DNA of 64,000 nucleotides from Gillisia xinjiangensis (GTDB lineage: Bacteria > Bacteroidota > Bacteroidia > Flavobacteriales > Flavobacteriaceae), in assembly GCF_046298265.1 (NCBI RefSeq), contig NZ_JBKAHK010000005.1:186001-250000 (forward strand), given 5' to 3'. The translations under genes were made by a program, and so were the position numbers. The number at the start of each line of letters is the position of its first letter. Positions within the stretch are counted from its first letter, which is position 1. This document shows positions 24,034-32,455 of the stretch, one piece after another. Under the pieces are notes generated by a model. It saw nothing but the letters and a program-made list of their open reading frames with translations, was not told the origin of the DNA and made no database searches.

Positions 24034-25263
24034 TTGGCGAATAGAACTAAACTCAAAATATTTAATGATCCAATTTACGGTTTTATTACCATTCCCAGCG
24101 AACGTATCTTTAAGATTATTGCACATCCTTTTTTTCAAAGACTGCGCCGTATTTCCCAAATGGGATTATCCTATTTGGTTTATCCGGGAGCCCATCATAC
24201 AAGATTTCACCATGCACTGGGTGGGTTGCACCTAATGCAAAAAGCCATCGAAATACTTCGTTTTAAAGGAGTTCCAATTTCCGAAGAGGAGGAAGAGGCG
24301 CTTCATATAGCAATTTTACTGCATGATATAGGACACGGACCTTTTTCTCATGCAATGGAACACAGTATCGTTGAGGGGGTTTCCCATGAGCGTATTTCAT
24401 TGCTTTTTATGGAGGAATTGAATGCCGAATTTAACCAAAGTTTAACGCTTGCAATTGAAATATTTAAAGGAAGCTATCATCGTAAATTTATGAATCAGTT
24501 GGTGTCGAGTCAGCTTGACATGGACAGGCTGGATTATCTTAAACGCGATAGTTTTTATACCGGTGTTCCCGAAGGGAATATTAACAGCGAGCGTATAATA
24601 ACAATGCTTCACGTGGCAGATAATCATTTGGTGATAGAGGAAAAAGGGATTTATTCTGTAGAGAAATTCCTGGTTGCCAGAAGATTGATGTATTGGCAGG
24701 TTTATTTACACAAAACCGGAGTAGCGGCCGAACAGTTACTGATACGTGTTTTGAAAAGAGCCAAAGAATTGATGTCCGCGGGCGTAGATTTACCTTGCAG
24801 TCCCGCACTAACTTATTTTTTAAAAAACAAAATAGTGCTGGAAGACTTTAATTCAGCTACCTTAAAAATATTTTCTAAGCTGGATGATTATGATATTATT
24901 TCAGCGATGAAATTATGGGTGGACCAGGAAGATTTTGTTTTACGAAATCTTTGTGAAATGATATTAAACAGGGATCTTTTAAAAGTAAAACTGAAAAAGA
25001 AGCCCATTGATAAAAAAAGGATACAAAAACATATTCAGGCGGTTCAAAAAAAATATAAGCTGTCTGCTGAAGAAGCTGAATATTTCGTTTTTAGCGGAGA
25101 CATCACAAATGTTGCCTATTCCAGCGGAACAGATAAAATTCAGATCCTGCACAAAAACGGAAAAACCAGTGATGTAGCAATAGCTTCAGATCAATTAAAT
25201 TTAAAAGCCCTGTCTGTGCCGGTTATAAAATATTTTATCTGTTACCCAAAGACAAAACATTAA
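24034..25263 (+). CDS. HD-domain phosphohydrolase (SAMHD1/dGTPase-like), TTG start
   Basis: The 409-residue product begins at a TTG codon (ANRTKLKIFNDPIYGFI after the initiator); no ATG lies between the promoter and this conserved start. Metal-binding residues are visible in TRFHHALGGLHLM (about residues 53-65) and LLHDIGHGPFSHAMEHS (about residues 91-107), and again in DMDRLDYLKRDSFYTG (about residues 162-177). This is the HD superfamily branch that includes dNTP triphosphohydrolases. The substrate is unknown. The C-terminal third is specific to this subfamily. Divergent from porX and followed after 25 bp by lpxD. Confidence 0.85.
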   Translation: MANRTKLKIFNDPIYGFITIPSERIFKIIAHPFFQRLRRISQMGLSYLVYPGAHHTRFHHALGGLHLMQKAIEILRFKGVPISEEEEEALHIAILLHDIGHGPFSHAMEHSIVEGVSHERISLLFMEELNAEFNQSLTLAIEIFKGSYHRKFMNQLVSSQLDMDRLDYLKRDSFYTGVPEGNINSERIITMLHVADNHLVIEEKGIYSVEKFLVARRLMYWQVYLHKTGVAAEQLLIRVLKRAKELMSAGVDLPCSPALTYFLKNKIVLEDFNSATLKIFSKLDDYDIISAMKLWVDQEDFVLRNLCEMILNRDLLKVKLKKKPIDKKRIQKHIQAVQKKYKLSAEEAEYFVFSGDITNVAYSSGTDKIQILHKNGKTSDVAIASDQLNLKALSVPVIKYFICYPKTKH

Positions 25264-25275
25264 TTCATTTTTTTT

Positions 25276-25283
25276 TACTTTTG
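25276..25283 (+). promoter_or_regulatory. Candidate -7 box of the lpxD operon, very close to the ATG
   Basis: TACTTTTG, a perfect TAnnTTTG, ends 5 bp before the ATG at 25289. A start at the usual distance would give a leaderless or nearly leaderless mRNA. Confidence 0.5.
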
Positions 25284-25288
25284 CCAGA

Positions 25289-26314
25289 ATGAAATTTAAA
25301 GCTAAACAAATAGCCGAAATAATAGAAGGTACGGTTGACGGGAATCCGGAAGCCGAAGTTTTTGAATTGGCAAAAATTGAAGATGCCACGGAAGGGTCAT
25401 TGACTTTTTTAAGCAATCCTAAATATAACTCATACATATATTCAACAAGTGCTTCAATAACGATCGTTAAAGAGGACTTTCATTTTGAAGAAAAAATAAG
25501 CACAACTTTAATTCGGGTAAAAGATCCATACAAGGCTTTTTCCACCTTACTTGAATATTACAACCAGGTGAAGTTAAATAAGAGTGGTATTGAAGAACCT
25601 AATTTTATTTCAGATTCTGCAGAGTATGGTGAAAATTTTTACCTGGGTGCTTTTACCTATCTTGGCAAGAATGTAAAGGTAGGGAATGATGTTAAGATTT
25701 ATCCGAATTGTTATATCGGTGATAATGTTGTTATTGGCGACAACACCTTGATTTTTGCCGGGGTAAAGATCTATTCTGAAACGGTGATAGGAAATGAATG
25801 TGTGTTGCATGGAGGAGTTGTTATTGGAGCTGATGGATTTGGATTTAATCCTGATGATAGTGGAGAATACAGTAAAGTGCCGCAAATAGGAAATGTTATT
25901 ATAGAAGATAAAGTAGATATTGGAGCTGGAACCACCATAGATCGCGCTACTTTAGGATCTACAATTATAAGAAAAGGAGTTAAGCTGGATAATCAAATCC
26001 AGATCGCGCATAATGTTGAAATTGGCGAAAATACTGCAATAGCAGCACAAACAGGGATCGCCGGATCAACCAAAATAGGTAAGAACTGCCTTATTGGCGG
26101 CCAGGTAGGTATTGCGGGACATCTCACTATTGGGGACCGCGTTAAAGTACAGGCGCAATCTGGTATAGGTAAAAATATTCAGGATGATGAAATAGTGCAG
26201 GGTTCTCCCTCTTTTGGATATGGAGATTTCAATAAATCCTATGTGCATTTTAAAAATCTGCCAAAAATAATAGACAGATTAAATCAATTAGAAAAAAAAT
26301 ACAAGAATGGCTGA
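25289..26314 (+). CDS. lpxD: UDP-3-O-acylglucosamine N-acyltransferase
   Basis: A 341-residue LpxD: an N-terminal uridine-binding domain (residues 1-100, IAEIIEGTVDGNPEAEVFEL onward), then a left-handed beta-helix of about ten hexapeptide rungs (residues 105-290) and a C-terminal helix. The catalytic histidine lies in DNQIQIAHNVEIG. It adds the N-linked 3-hydroxyacyl chain of lipid A. First gene of the lipid A unit; it overlaps lpxC-fabZ by 8 bp. Confidence 0.95.
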   Translation: MKFKAKQIAEIIEGTVDGNPEAEVFELAKIEDATEGSLTFLSNPKYNSYIYSTSASITIVKEDFHFEEKISTTLIRVKDPYKAFSTLLEYYNQVKLNKSGIEEPNFISDSAEYGENFYLGAFTYLGKNVKVGNDVKIYPNCYIGDNVVIGDNTLIFAGVKIYSETVIGNECVLHGGVVIGADGFGFNPDDSGEYSKVPQIGNVIIEDKVDIGAGTTIDRATLGSTIIRKGVKLDNQIQIAHNVEIGENTAIAAQTGIAGSTKIGKNCLIGGQVGIAGHLTIGDRVKVQAQSGIGKNIQDDEIVQGSPSFGYGDFNKSYVHFKNLPKIIDRLNQLEKKYKNG

Positions 26315-27713
26315 AAACCTTTCCAAACAGCAAACCATTAAAAAAGAAGTTTCCTTAACAGGCGTAGGACTTCACACAGGCAAAGAGGTTACTCTCACCT
26401 TTAAACCGGCTCCCGCAAATACCGGGTATATTTTTAAAAGAATCGATCTTGAAAACCAACCGGAAATTGAAGCAGATGTTAATTATGTAGTCAATACCCA
26501 AAGGGGAACCAATCTGGAAAAAAACGGAGTGAGTATTCAAACTTCAGAACATGTTTTGGCGGCCTGTGTGGGTCTTGAGATCGACAATGTTATTTTGGAG
26601 CTCAATGCTTCTGAACCTCCCATTATGGATGGTTCATCAAAGTTTTTTGTACAGGCTTTAGAGGAAGCTGGAATTGAAGTTCAGCAGGAAGATAGAAATG
26701 AATTTGAAATCACTGAAATTATTTCATATAAAGATGAAAAAACAGGAAGTGAGATTATTATAATGCCCTGTGAAAACTACCAGGTTACTGCCATGGTAGA
26801 TTTTGGAACAAAAGTACTGGGAACTCAAAATGCGTCCATTCAGAACATATCCGAATTTAAGAGTGAAATTTCAAATGCACGAACTTTTAGTTTTCTTCAT
26901 GAAATTGAAACTTTACTGGAGCATGGACTAATAAAAGGAGGAGATTTAAACAATGCCATCGTTTATGTAGATAAGGAGTTAAATCCTGAGACTATGGAAA
27001 AATTAAGGGCTGCCTTTAAAAAAGATAACATTTCGGTGAAACCCAATGGAATTCTTGATAATCTTACTTTGCACTATCCAAATGAAGCTGCAAGACATAA
27101 ATTACTGGATGTAATAGGAGATCTTGCGCTTGTAGGAACAAGGTTAAAGGGGAAAGTGATTGCTAATAAGCCTGGGCACCAGGTTAATACGGAATTTGCA
27201 AAAAAACTGGCAAAGCATATCAAGGCTGAAAGACGCAATAATATGCCTAGGATCGATTACAGCAAGCCACCTTTAATGGATGTTAACGACATCATGGATA
27301 TATTGCCACACCGGGCTCCATTTTTGTTGGTGGATAAAATCTATTCTCTAACCGAGAGTTGTGTTGTTGGAATGAAAAATGTGACTATGAATGAGCCTTT
27401 CTTTGTAGGACATTTTCCAGGAAAACCGGTTATGCCCGGAGTTTTAATGGTAGAGGCTATGGCTCAAACCGGAGGGATTCTGGCACTTAAATCGGTCCCG
27501 GATCCTGAAAACTATCTCACATTTTTTATGAAAATAGATAATGTGAAATTCAAACAACAGGTAGTTCCCGGAGATACTTTAATATTTAAACTGGAATTGC
27601 TTGCTCCCATTAGACGTGGAATTTGTCAGATGCAGGGATATGCTTATGTAAATGGAAAACTGGTTACAGAGGCTATTTTAATGGCCCAAATTGTTAAATC
27701 TAAAAATGTTTAA
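26307..27713 (+). CDS. lpxC: Bifunctional UDP-3-O-acyl-GlcNAc deacetylase / 3-hydroxyacyl-ACP dehydratase (LpxC-FabZ fusion)
   Basis: A 468-residue fusion. Residues 1-310 are LpxC, the zinc deacetylase committing UDP-GlcNAc to lipid A, with GVGLHTGK near residue 19, the zinc histidine in TSEHVLAACVG, DGSSKFFVQAL and HKLLDVIGDLAL. Residues 325-468 are FabZ, the dehydratase of fatty acid elongation, with DIMDILPHRAPFLLVD and catalytic FVGHFPGKPVMPGVLMVEA. The fusion is typical of Bacteroidota and ties together lipid A and fatty acid synthesis, which compete for 3-hydroxyacyl-ACP. It overlaps lpxD by 8 bp, and the lpxA ATG follows directly on its stop codon. Confidence 0.96.
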   Translation: MAENLSKQQTIKKEVSLTGVGLHTGKEVTLTFKPAPANTGYIFKRIDLENQPEIEADVNYVVNTQRGTNLEKNGVSIQTSEHVLAACVGLEIDNVILELNASEPPIMDGSSKFFVQALEEAGIEVQQEDRNEFEITEIISYKDEKTGSEIIIMPCENYQVTAMVDFGTKVLGTQNASIQNISEFKSEISNARTFSFLHEIETLLEHGLIKGGDLNNAIVYVDKELNPETMEKLRAAFKKDNISVKPNGILDNLTLHYPNEAARHKLLDVIGDLALVGTRLKGKVIANKPGHQVNTEFAKKLAKHIKAERRNNMPRIDYSKPPLMDVNDIMDILPHRAPFLLVDKIYSLTESCVVGMKNVTMNEPFFVGHFPGKPVMPGVLMVEAMAQTGGILALKSVPDPENYLTFFMKIDNVKFKQQVVPGDTLIFKLELLAPIRRGICQMQGYAYVNGKLVTEAILMAQIVKSKNV

Positions 27714-28499
27714 ATGAATCAACCTTTAGCATATGTCCATCCCGGAGCTAAAATTGCGAAAAATGTAGTTATTGAGCCTTTTTCCACGATACATAACGAT
27801 GTGATCATTGGAGAAGGCACATGGATTGGTTCTAATGTGACCATAATGGAAGGTGCCAGAATTGGAAAAAATTGCAATATTTTTCCCGGAGCAGTTATAT
27901 CGGCTATTCCCCAGGATAAGAAATTTAACGATGAAGAAACCACCACGGTAATTGGTGATAATACAACCATTCGGGAATGTGTGACCATTAACCGTGGAAC
28001 CAAAGACAGGATGAAAACCATTATTGGGAAAAACTGCTGGATCATGGCATACTGTCATATAGCGCACGACTGTATTGTTGGAGATAATTGCATATTTTCA
28101 AATAATAGTACCCTTGCGGGACACGTAAATATTGGAGATTATGTGATATTAGCAGGAATGACAGCAATCCAACAGTTTTGCAGTATTGGGAATCACGCTT
28201 TTGTAACCGGAGGTTCTCTGGTTAGAAAGGATGTTCCGCCATTTGTAAAAGCAGGTAGGGAACCCTTAAGTTATGTGGGAATAAACTCTATAGGATTAAG
28301 AAGAAGAGGTTTTACTACCGAAAAAATAAGGGAAATACAGGATATTTTTAGAATTTTATATCAAAAAAATTACAACAACTCCCAGGCAGTTGCTATTATT
28401 GAAGCTGAAATGCAGGCAACAGCAGAACGTGATGAAATACTGGAATTCATAAAGAATTCGCAGCGTGGAATTATGAAGGGATATATAGGTTCCAATTAA
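27714..28499 (+). CDS. lpxA: UDP-N-acetylglucosamine acyltransferase
   Basis: A 261-residue LpxA: left-handed beta-helix over residues 1-190 with repeated hexapeptides (VIGEGTWIGSNVTIMEG and others), the catalytic histidine in MAYCHIAHDCIVGDN and a C-terminal helical domain (TTEKIREIQDIFRILYQKN). It performs the first O-acylation of UDP-GlcNAc in lipid A synthesis. It starts on the base after the lpxC-fabZ stop, so translation is tightly coupled. Confidence 0.96.
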   Translation: MNQPLAYVHPGAKIAKNVVIEPFSTIHNDVIIGEGTWIGSNVTIMEGARIGKNCNIFPGAVISAIPQDKKFNDEETTTVIGDNTTIRECVTINRGTKDRMKTIIGKNCWIMAYCHIAHDCIVGDNCIFSNNSTLAGHVNIGDYVILAGMTAIQQFCSIGNHAFVTGGSLVRKDVPPFVKAGREPLSYVGINSIGLRRRGFTTEKIREIQDIFRILYQKNYNNSQAVAIIEAEMQATAERDEILEFIKNSQRGIMKGYIGSN

Positions 28500-28509
28500 A
28501 ATTAAAACA

Positions 28510-29076
28510 ATGGCAAGTACAAGTGATATCAGAAATGGATTGTGTATCAGATACAATCACGACATTTACAAAATAATTGAATTTTTGCACGTAAAACCGG
28601 GAAAAGGTCCTGCTTTTGTTAGAACCAAAATGAAAAGTGTAACTACAGGTAAAGTCTTGGATAACACTTTTTCCGCAGGGCACAAAATTGAAGATGTACG
28701 TGTGGAAACACATAAATTTCAGTTTTTATATAATGATGGGGAATTCTATCATTTTATGAATGTGGATGATTATACCCAAATCAGACTTTTGGAAAACGTA
28801 CTGGATATGCCACAGCTCTTAAAAGAAGGAGAAGTGGTGACCATTTTAATCAATACAGAAGATAACATGCCGTTATCGGTAGAGTTGCCAGCAAGCGTAA
28901 TCCTTGAAGTAACCCATACAGAGCCTGGAGTAAAAGGCAATACTGCTACCAATGCGTCAAAACCTGCAACCCTTGAAACGGGAGCAGAAGTAAATGTGCC
29001 TCTTTTTATAAATGAAGGTGATAAAATTCGCATTGAAACTGAAAAAGGAACATACAAAGAAAGAATTAAAGAGTAA
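28510..29076 (+). CDS. efp: Elongation factor P
   Basis: A 188-residue EF-P with three beta-barrel domains. The modified lysine is K32 in HVKPGKGPAF, and the C-terminal domain carries the EF-P signature region GAEVNVPLFINEGDKIRIET. It rescues ribosomes stalled at polyproline. The N-terminal tip keeps the PGKG loop, consistent with lysine modification, although no epmA/epmB is visible here. It is 10 bp after lpxA, in the same operon. Confidence 0.96.
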   Translation: MASTSDIRNGLCIRYNHDIYKIIEFLHVKPGKGPAFVRTKMKSVTTGKVLDNTFSAGHKIEDVRVETHKFQFLYNDGEFYHFMNVDDYTQIRLLENVLDMPQLLKEGEVVTILINTEDNMPLSVELPASVILEVTHTEPGVKGNTATNASKPATLETGAEVNVPLFINEGDKIRIETEKGTYKERIKE

Positions 29077-29143
29077 AAACATTGCAGGAATAGGAAATCA
29101 TGTCCAGTCCTGCTTTTAATTTTTAGCTTTTATATAGAAAAGA

Positions 29144-30073
29144 ATGAAATTTCCACAAAAACATACGCTTCAGCAAATAGCAACGATTATTTCCTCGGAA
29201 TATGTTGGCGATCCTGAATTTCCTATAGAAGGAATGAATGAAATCCATGTGGTAACTCATGGCGATATTGTTTTTGTAGATCATCCCAAATATTACGATA
29301 AGGCACTAAAATCGGCTGCTTCTGTTATATTGATCAATAAAGAAGTGCCATGTCCGGAAGGAAAAGCCTTGTTAATATCAAATGATCCCTTTAGTGATTT
29401 TAATAAGTTAACCGATTATTTTCGTCCTTTTCAACCGGTTTCGGGTCCTATTTCTGAAACTTCAAAAATTGGAAAAAATACAATTGTTCAGCCTAATTCT
29501 TTTATAGGAAATAACGTGCACATTGGAGATAACTGCCTAATCCATTCCAACGTGAGTATTTACGACAATACCATTATTGGAAATAATGTGATTATTCACG
29601 CCGGGACCGTTTTAGGAGCCGATGCATTTTATTATAAGACCAGGCCTGAGGGATTCGATAAATTGAAATCGGGAGGACGGGTTGTGATAGATCACGATGT
29701 TGAAATAGGGGCATTATGCACAATAGACAAAGGCGTTTCCGGCGATACTTTTATAGGGGCGGGAACTAAGCTCGATAATCAGGTGCAAATTGGTCATGAC
29801 ACCATTGTTGGAAAAAAATGCCTGATAGCTTCACAAACCGGAATCGCAGGCTGTGTAATTATTGAGGACGAAGTTACCATTTGGGGCCAGGTGGGAATAA
29901 GAAGTGATATTCGTATCAGAAAAGGAACTATTATCCTGGCCCAGACGGGAGTTTCTAAGGATACAACTGAAAACACCCGTTATTGGGGAACTCCGCACGG
30001 AGAAGCCAGGACTAAATTAAAGGAATATGCCGCCGTGAAGAAACTTCCCGGTATAATCGATAAAATGAAATAG
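29144..30073 (+). CDS. Second LpxD-like acyltransferase paralogue
   Basis: A 309-residue protein with the LpxD layout: a short N-terminal domain (LQQIATIISSEYVGDPEFPI) and a left-handed beta-helix over about residues 95-270, with the histidine kept in DNQVQIGHDTIVG. It is about 30 residues shorter than lpxD in this operon and diverged in sequence. It may use another acyl donor or acceptor, or N-acylate a different nucleotide sugar. Catalytic competence looks likely but the substrate is not known. It lies 67 bp after efp and ends 4 bp before the next gene. Confidence 0.8.
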   Translation: MKFPQKHTLQQIATIISSEYVGDPEFPIEGMNEIHVVTHGDIVFVDHPKYYDKALKSAASVILINKEVPCPEGKALLISNDPFSDFNKLTDYFRPFQPVSGPISETSKIGKNTIVQPNSFIGNNVHIGDNCLIHSNVSIYDNTIIGNNVIIHAGTVLGADAFYYKTRPEGFDKLKSGGRVVIDHDVEIGALCTIDKGVSGDTFIGAGTKLDNQVQIGHDTIVGKKCLIASQTGIAGCVIIEDEVTIWGQVGIRSDIRIRKGTIILAQTGVSKDTTENTRYWGTPHGEARTKLKEYAAVKKLPGIIDKMK

Positions 30074-30077
30074 CCTT

Positions 30078-30491
30078 ATGAGTAGCAGTATCAAAAAAAT
30101 AGTCAAAGAATTTTATACCAGTAATTTTTATAAAAACCCGGAGGATGTGAAATTTTATTTACACCCTGACGCGGAGCTATTCTGGAACAGCAGTGCAGGG
30201 TTTAATAAAATGAATTTTCAGGATATTCTGGATATGAGTGCCGAAATGGCCAAATCTTTCCATTTTTTAAGAGCAGAGATAAGTCATTTATTACGAGACA
30301 AAGATGATGTAACTATCCGTTTAACCTATCATGTGAAAACAGTAGAAAATCCTGATGAAGAAATTCCTATGGCTCATTTCATTGCGATATGGAAAATTAA
30401 GGACGGTAAATTATTCAAAGGCTATCAAATAAGTCAGCCTGCAGATGAAACTCCTGAGAATTTAAGCTCTTTTATGGCAACAAATTTTTAA
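30078..30491 (+). CDS. NTF2/SnoaL-like protein
   Basis: A 137-residue protein with the alpha+beta cone pattern of the NTF2-like superfamily: an N-terminal helix (IKKIVKEFYTSNFYKNPEDV), LHPDAELFWNSSAGF, then strands TIRLTYHVKTV and PMAHFIAIWKIKDGKLFKGY. These proteins are either small ligand-binding proteins or enzymes with varied substrates. Nothing in the sequence fixes a role. It starts 4 bp after the LpxD-like gene and is probably co-translated with it. Confidence 0.7.
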   Translation: MSSSIKKIVKEFYTSNFYKNPEDVKFYLHPDAELFWNSSAGFNKMNFQDILDMSAEMAKSFHFLRAEISHLLRDKDDVTIRLTYHVKTVENPDEEIPMAHFIAIWKIKDGKLFKGYQISQPADETPENLSSFMATNF

Positions 30492-30520
30492 AAAGCCTTT
30501 AGGGTTTATATATAAAAACT

Positions 30521-30528
30521 TACTTTTG
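30521..30528 (+). promoter_or_regulatory. Candidate -7 box of sucD
   Basis: TACTTTTG matches TAnnTTTG 25 bp before the ATG at 30554. A correctly spaced -33 TTG was not found. Confidence 0.5.
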
Positions 30529-30553
30529 TGTCGCAAAAAAATCAACAATAACT

Positions 30554-31429
30554 ATGAGTGTTTTAGTAAATAAAGATTCAAAAATAATCGTTCAGGGATT
30601 TACCGGAAGTGAAGGTACTTTTCACGCTGAACAAATGATAGAATATGGTACAAACGTCGTAGGTGGTGTTACTCCCGGAAAAGGCGGGCAATCTCATCTT
30701 GACAGGCCTGTTTTTAACACAGTTTCTGAAGCTGTAAAAGAAACCGGTGCCGATGTTTCTATAATTTTTGTTCCGCCTGCATTCGCGGCAGATGCGATTA
30801 TGGAATCTGCAGATGCAGGGATCAAGGTTATAATTACAATTACCGAAGGTATTCCGGTAGCGGATATGATCAAGGTAAATCAATATATTAAAAATAAGGA
30901 TTGCAGATTAATAGGACCTAATTGCCCAGGAGTAATTACCCCGGGTGAAGCTAAAGTTGGAATTATGCCAGGTTTTGTTTTCAAAAAAGGAACTGTAGGA
31001 ATTGTTTCAAAATCAGGAACCCTGACCTATGAAGCTGCAGATCAGGTTGTAAAACAAGGTTTAGGGATCACTACGGCTATTGGAATTGGTGGAGACCCAA
31101 TCATTGGAACTACCACAAAAGAAGCTGTTGAGCTTTTGATGAATGATGATGAAACCAAAATTATCGTAATGATTGGTGAAATTGGAGGTCAATTGGAAGC
31201 AGATGCGGCCCAATGGATAAAAGCAAACGGTAACAAAAAACCAGTTGTTGGATTTATAGCAGGTGAAACGGCTCCGGCAGGAAGAACAATGGGCCATGCA
31301 GGTGCAATTGTTGGTGGAAGTGAAGATACCGCTCAGGCTAAAAAAGCTATTTTAAGAGAAAACGGCATTCACGTTGTAGATTCTCCGGCAGAAATCGGTA
31401 AAAAAGTAGCTGAAATTTTAAAAGCATAA
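30554..31429 (+). CDS. sucD: Succinate-CoA ligase, alpha subunit
   Basis: A 291-residue SucD: the CoA-binding Rossmann domain (IIVQGFTGSEGTFHAEQMIE and VTPGKGG), GPNCPGVITPGEAKVGIMPG, and the ligase domain with the phospho-histidine H248 in TMGHAGAIVGG. With SucB it interconverts succinyl-CoA and succinate with GTP or ATP formation in the TCA cycle. The sucC/sucB partner is not next to it, as is common in Bacteroidota. It has its own promoter and terminator. Confidence 0.97.
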   Translation: MSVLVNKDSKIIVQGFTGSEGTFHAEQMIEYGTNVVGGVTPGKGGQSHLDRPVFNTVSEAVKETGADVSIIFVPPAFAADAIMESADAGIKVIITITEGIPVADMIKVNQYIKNKDCRLIGPNCPGVITPGEAKVGIMPGFVFKKGTVGIVSKSGTLTYEAADQVVKQGLGITTAIGIGGDPIIGTTTKEAVELLMNDDETKIIVMIGEIGGQLEADAAQWIKANGNKKPVVGFIAGETAPAGRTMGHAGAIVGGSEDTAQAKKAILRENGIHVVDSPAEIGKKVAEILKA

Positions 31430-31454
31430 ACTAAACTCAAATATTTTAGATTAT

Positions 31455-31500
31455 AATCCTCCTTGATTACACTTAAACGGTAATTTCGGGAGGATTTTTT
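31455..31500 (+). terminator. Terminator after sucD
   Basis: AATCCTCC (31455-31462) pairs with GGAGGATT (31489-31496), with partial inner pairing GATTAC/GTAATT and a following T run. Confidence 0.75.
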
Positions 31501-31648
31501 ATTTTAAAGCCTTTGGCTTTTGTTATATTTGATTTCAGAAATTTTATTGTTCTCCGTTTGTTATTGGAACATATTAATACAATTAATCAGAATGAAACAT
31601 CCTTGAGGATATAATTTCTCACACAAAAAAATGCTTATATGGCTGTTA

Positions 31649-31668
31649 CTCCCGATAGCTACCGGGAG
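31649..31668. repeat. 20-bp near-perfect palindrome upstream of fabG
   Basis: CTCCCGATAGCTACCGGGAG is palindromic except for one mismatched pair. Related words (CCCGATAGC at 17479, CTCCCGACAGC near 57211) occur elsewhere in the window, and I recall such CCCGATAGCTATCGGG-type elements as frequent in flavobacterial genomes, which was not checked here. It stands 28 bp before the fabG ATG. Confidence 0.55.
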
Positions 31669-31696
31669 ACCATGAAAAAACAATAAATATCTACTT

Positions 31697-32443
31697 ATGA
31701 AATTATTAGAAGGAAAAAATGCGATCATAACCGGTGGAAGCCGCGGAATTGGAAAAGGAATTGCTCAGGTTTTTGCTAAACATGGTGCCAATGTTGCCTT
31801 TACCTACGCTTCTTCTGTAAATGCAGCAAATGAGCTGGAAGAAGAATTGAGTGAATTCGGAATAAAAGCCAAAGGTTATCAATCAAATGCTGCCGATTTT
31901 AAAGAATGCGAAGCACTTATAAAAGATGTAGCCGAAGATTTTGGCCAGATAGATATCGTGATTAACAACGCTGGAATTACCAAAGACAACCTTTTAATGC
32001 GAATGAGTGAGGAGGATTTTGACCAGGTAATTGAAGTGAACCTGAAATCTGTTTTTAATATGACCAAGGCTGTTCAAAAAACTATGTTGAAGCAACGCAG
32101 TGGAAGCATTATTAATATGAGTTCTGTAGTTGGGATAAAAGGAAATGCAGGCCAGTCAAATTATGCAGCTTCAAAAGCAGGAATAATAGGCTTTTCTAAA
32201 TCGATGGCTTTAGAGTTGGGATCCAGAAATATTCGTACCAATGTTATTGCCCCGGGATTCATCGAAACTGAAATGACCGAAAAACTGGATGAGAAAACCG
32301 TTGACGGCTGGAGAGAGGCTATTCCGCTAAAACGCGGAGGAACGCCGGAAGATATTGCAAATGCCTGCGTGTTTTTAGGCAGCGAGCTAAGCAGCTACAT
32401 AACAGGACAGGTAATCCAGGTAAATGGCGGAATGCTTACTTAA
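31697..32443 (+). CDS. fabG: 3-oxoacyl-[acyl-carrier-protein] reductase
   Basis: A 248-residue short-chain dehydrogenase/reductase. It shows the NADP-binding TGGSRGIGKGIAQVF (about residues 12-26), NNAGITKDNLLMRMSEEDF (about residues 90-108), catalytic Ser-Tyr-Lys (MSSVVG, YAASKAG near residues 155-161) and the C-terminal PGFIETEMTEKL. The RMSEEDFDQVIEVNL segment is typical of FabG. It reduces beta-ketoacyl-ACP in fatty acid elongation. A general SDR is possible, but length and motifs fit FabG closely. The VWA protein gene follows 12 bp later. Confidence 0.92.
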   Translation: MKLLEGKNAIITGGSRGIGKGIAQVFAKHGANVAFTYASSVNAANELEEELSEFGIKAKGYQSNAADFKECEALIKDVAEDFGQIDIVINNAGITKDNLLMRMSEEDFDQVIEVNLKSVFNMTKAVQKTMLKQRSGSIINMSSVVGIKGNAGQSNYAASKAGIIGFSKSMALELGSRNIRTNVIAPGFIETEMTEKLDEKTVDGWREAIPLKRGGTPEDIANACVFLGSELSSYITGQVIQVNGGMLT

Positions 32444-32455
32444 TAATTTCAAAAA

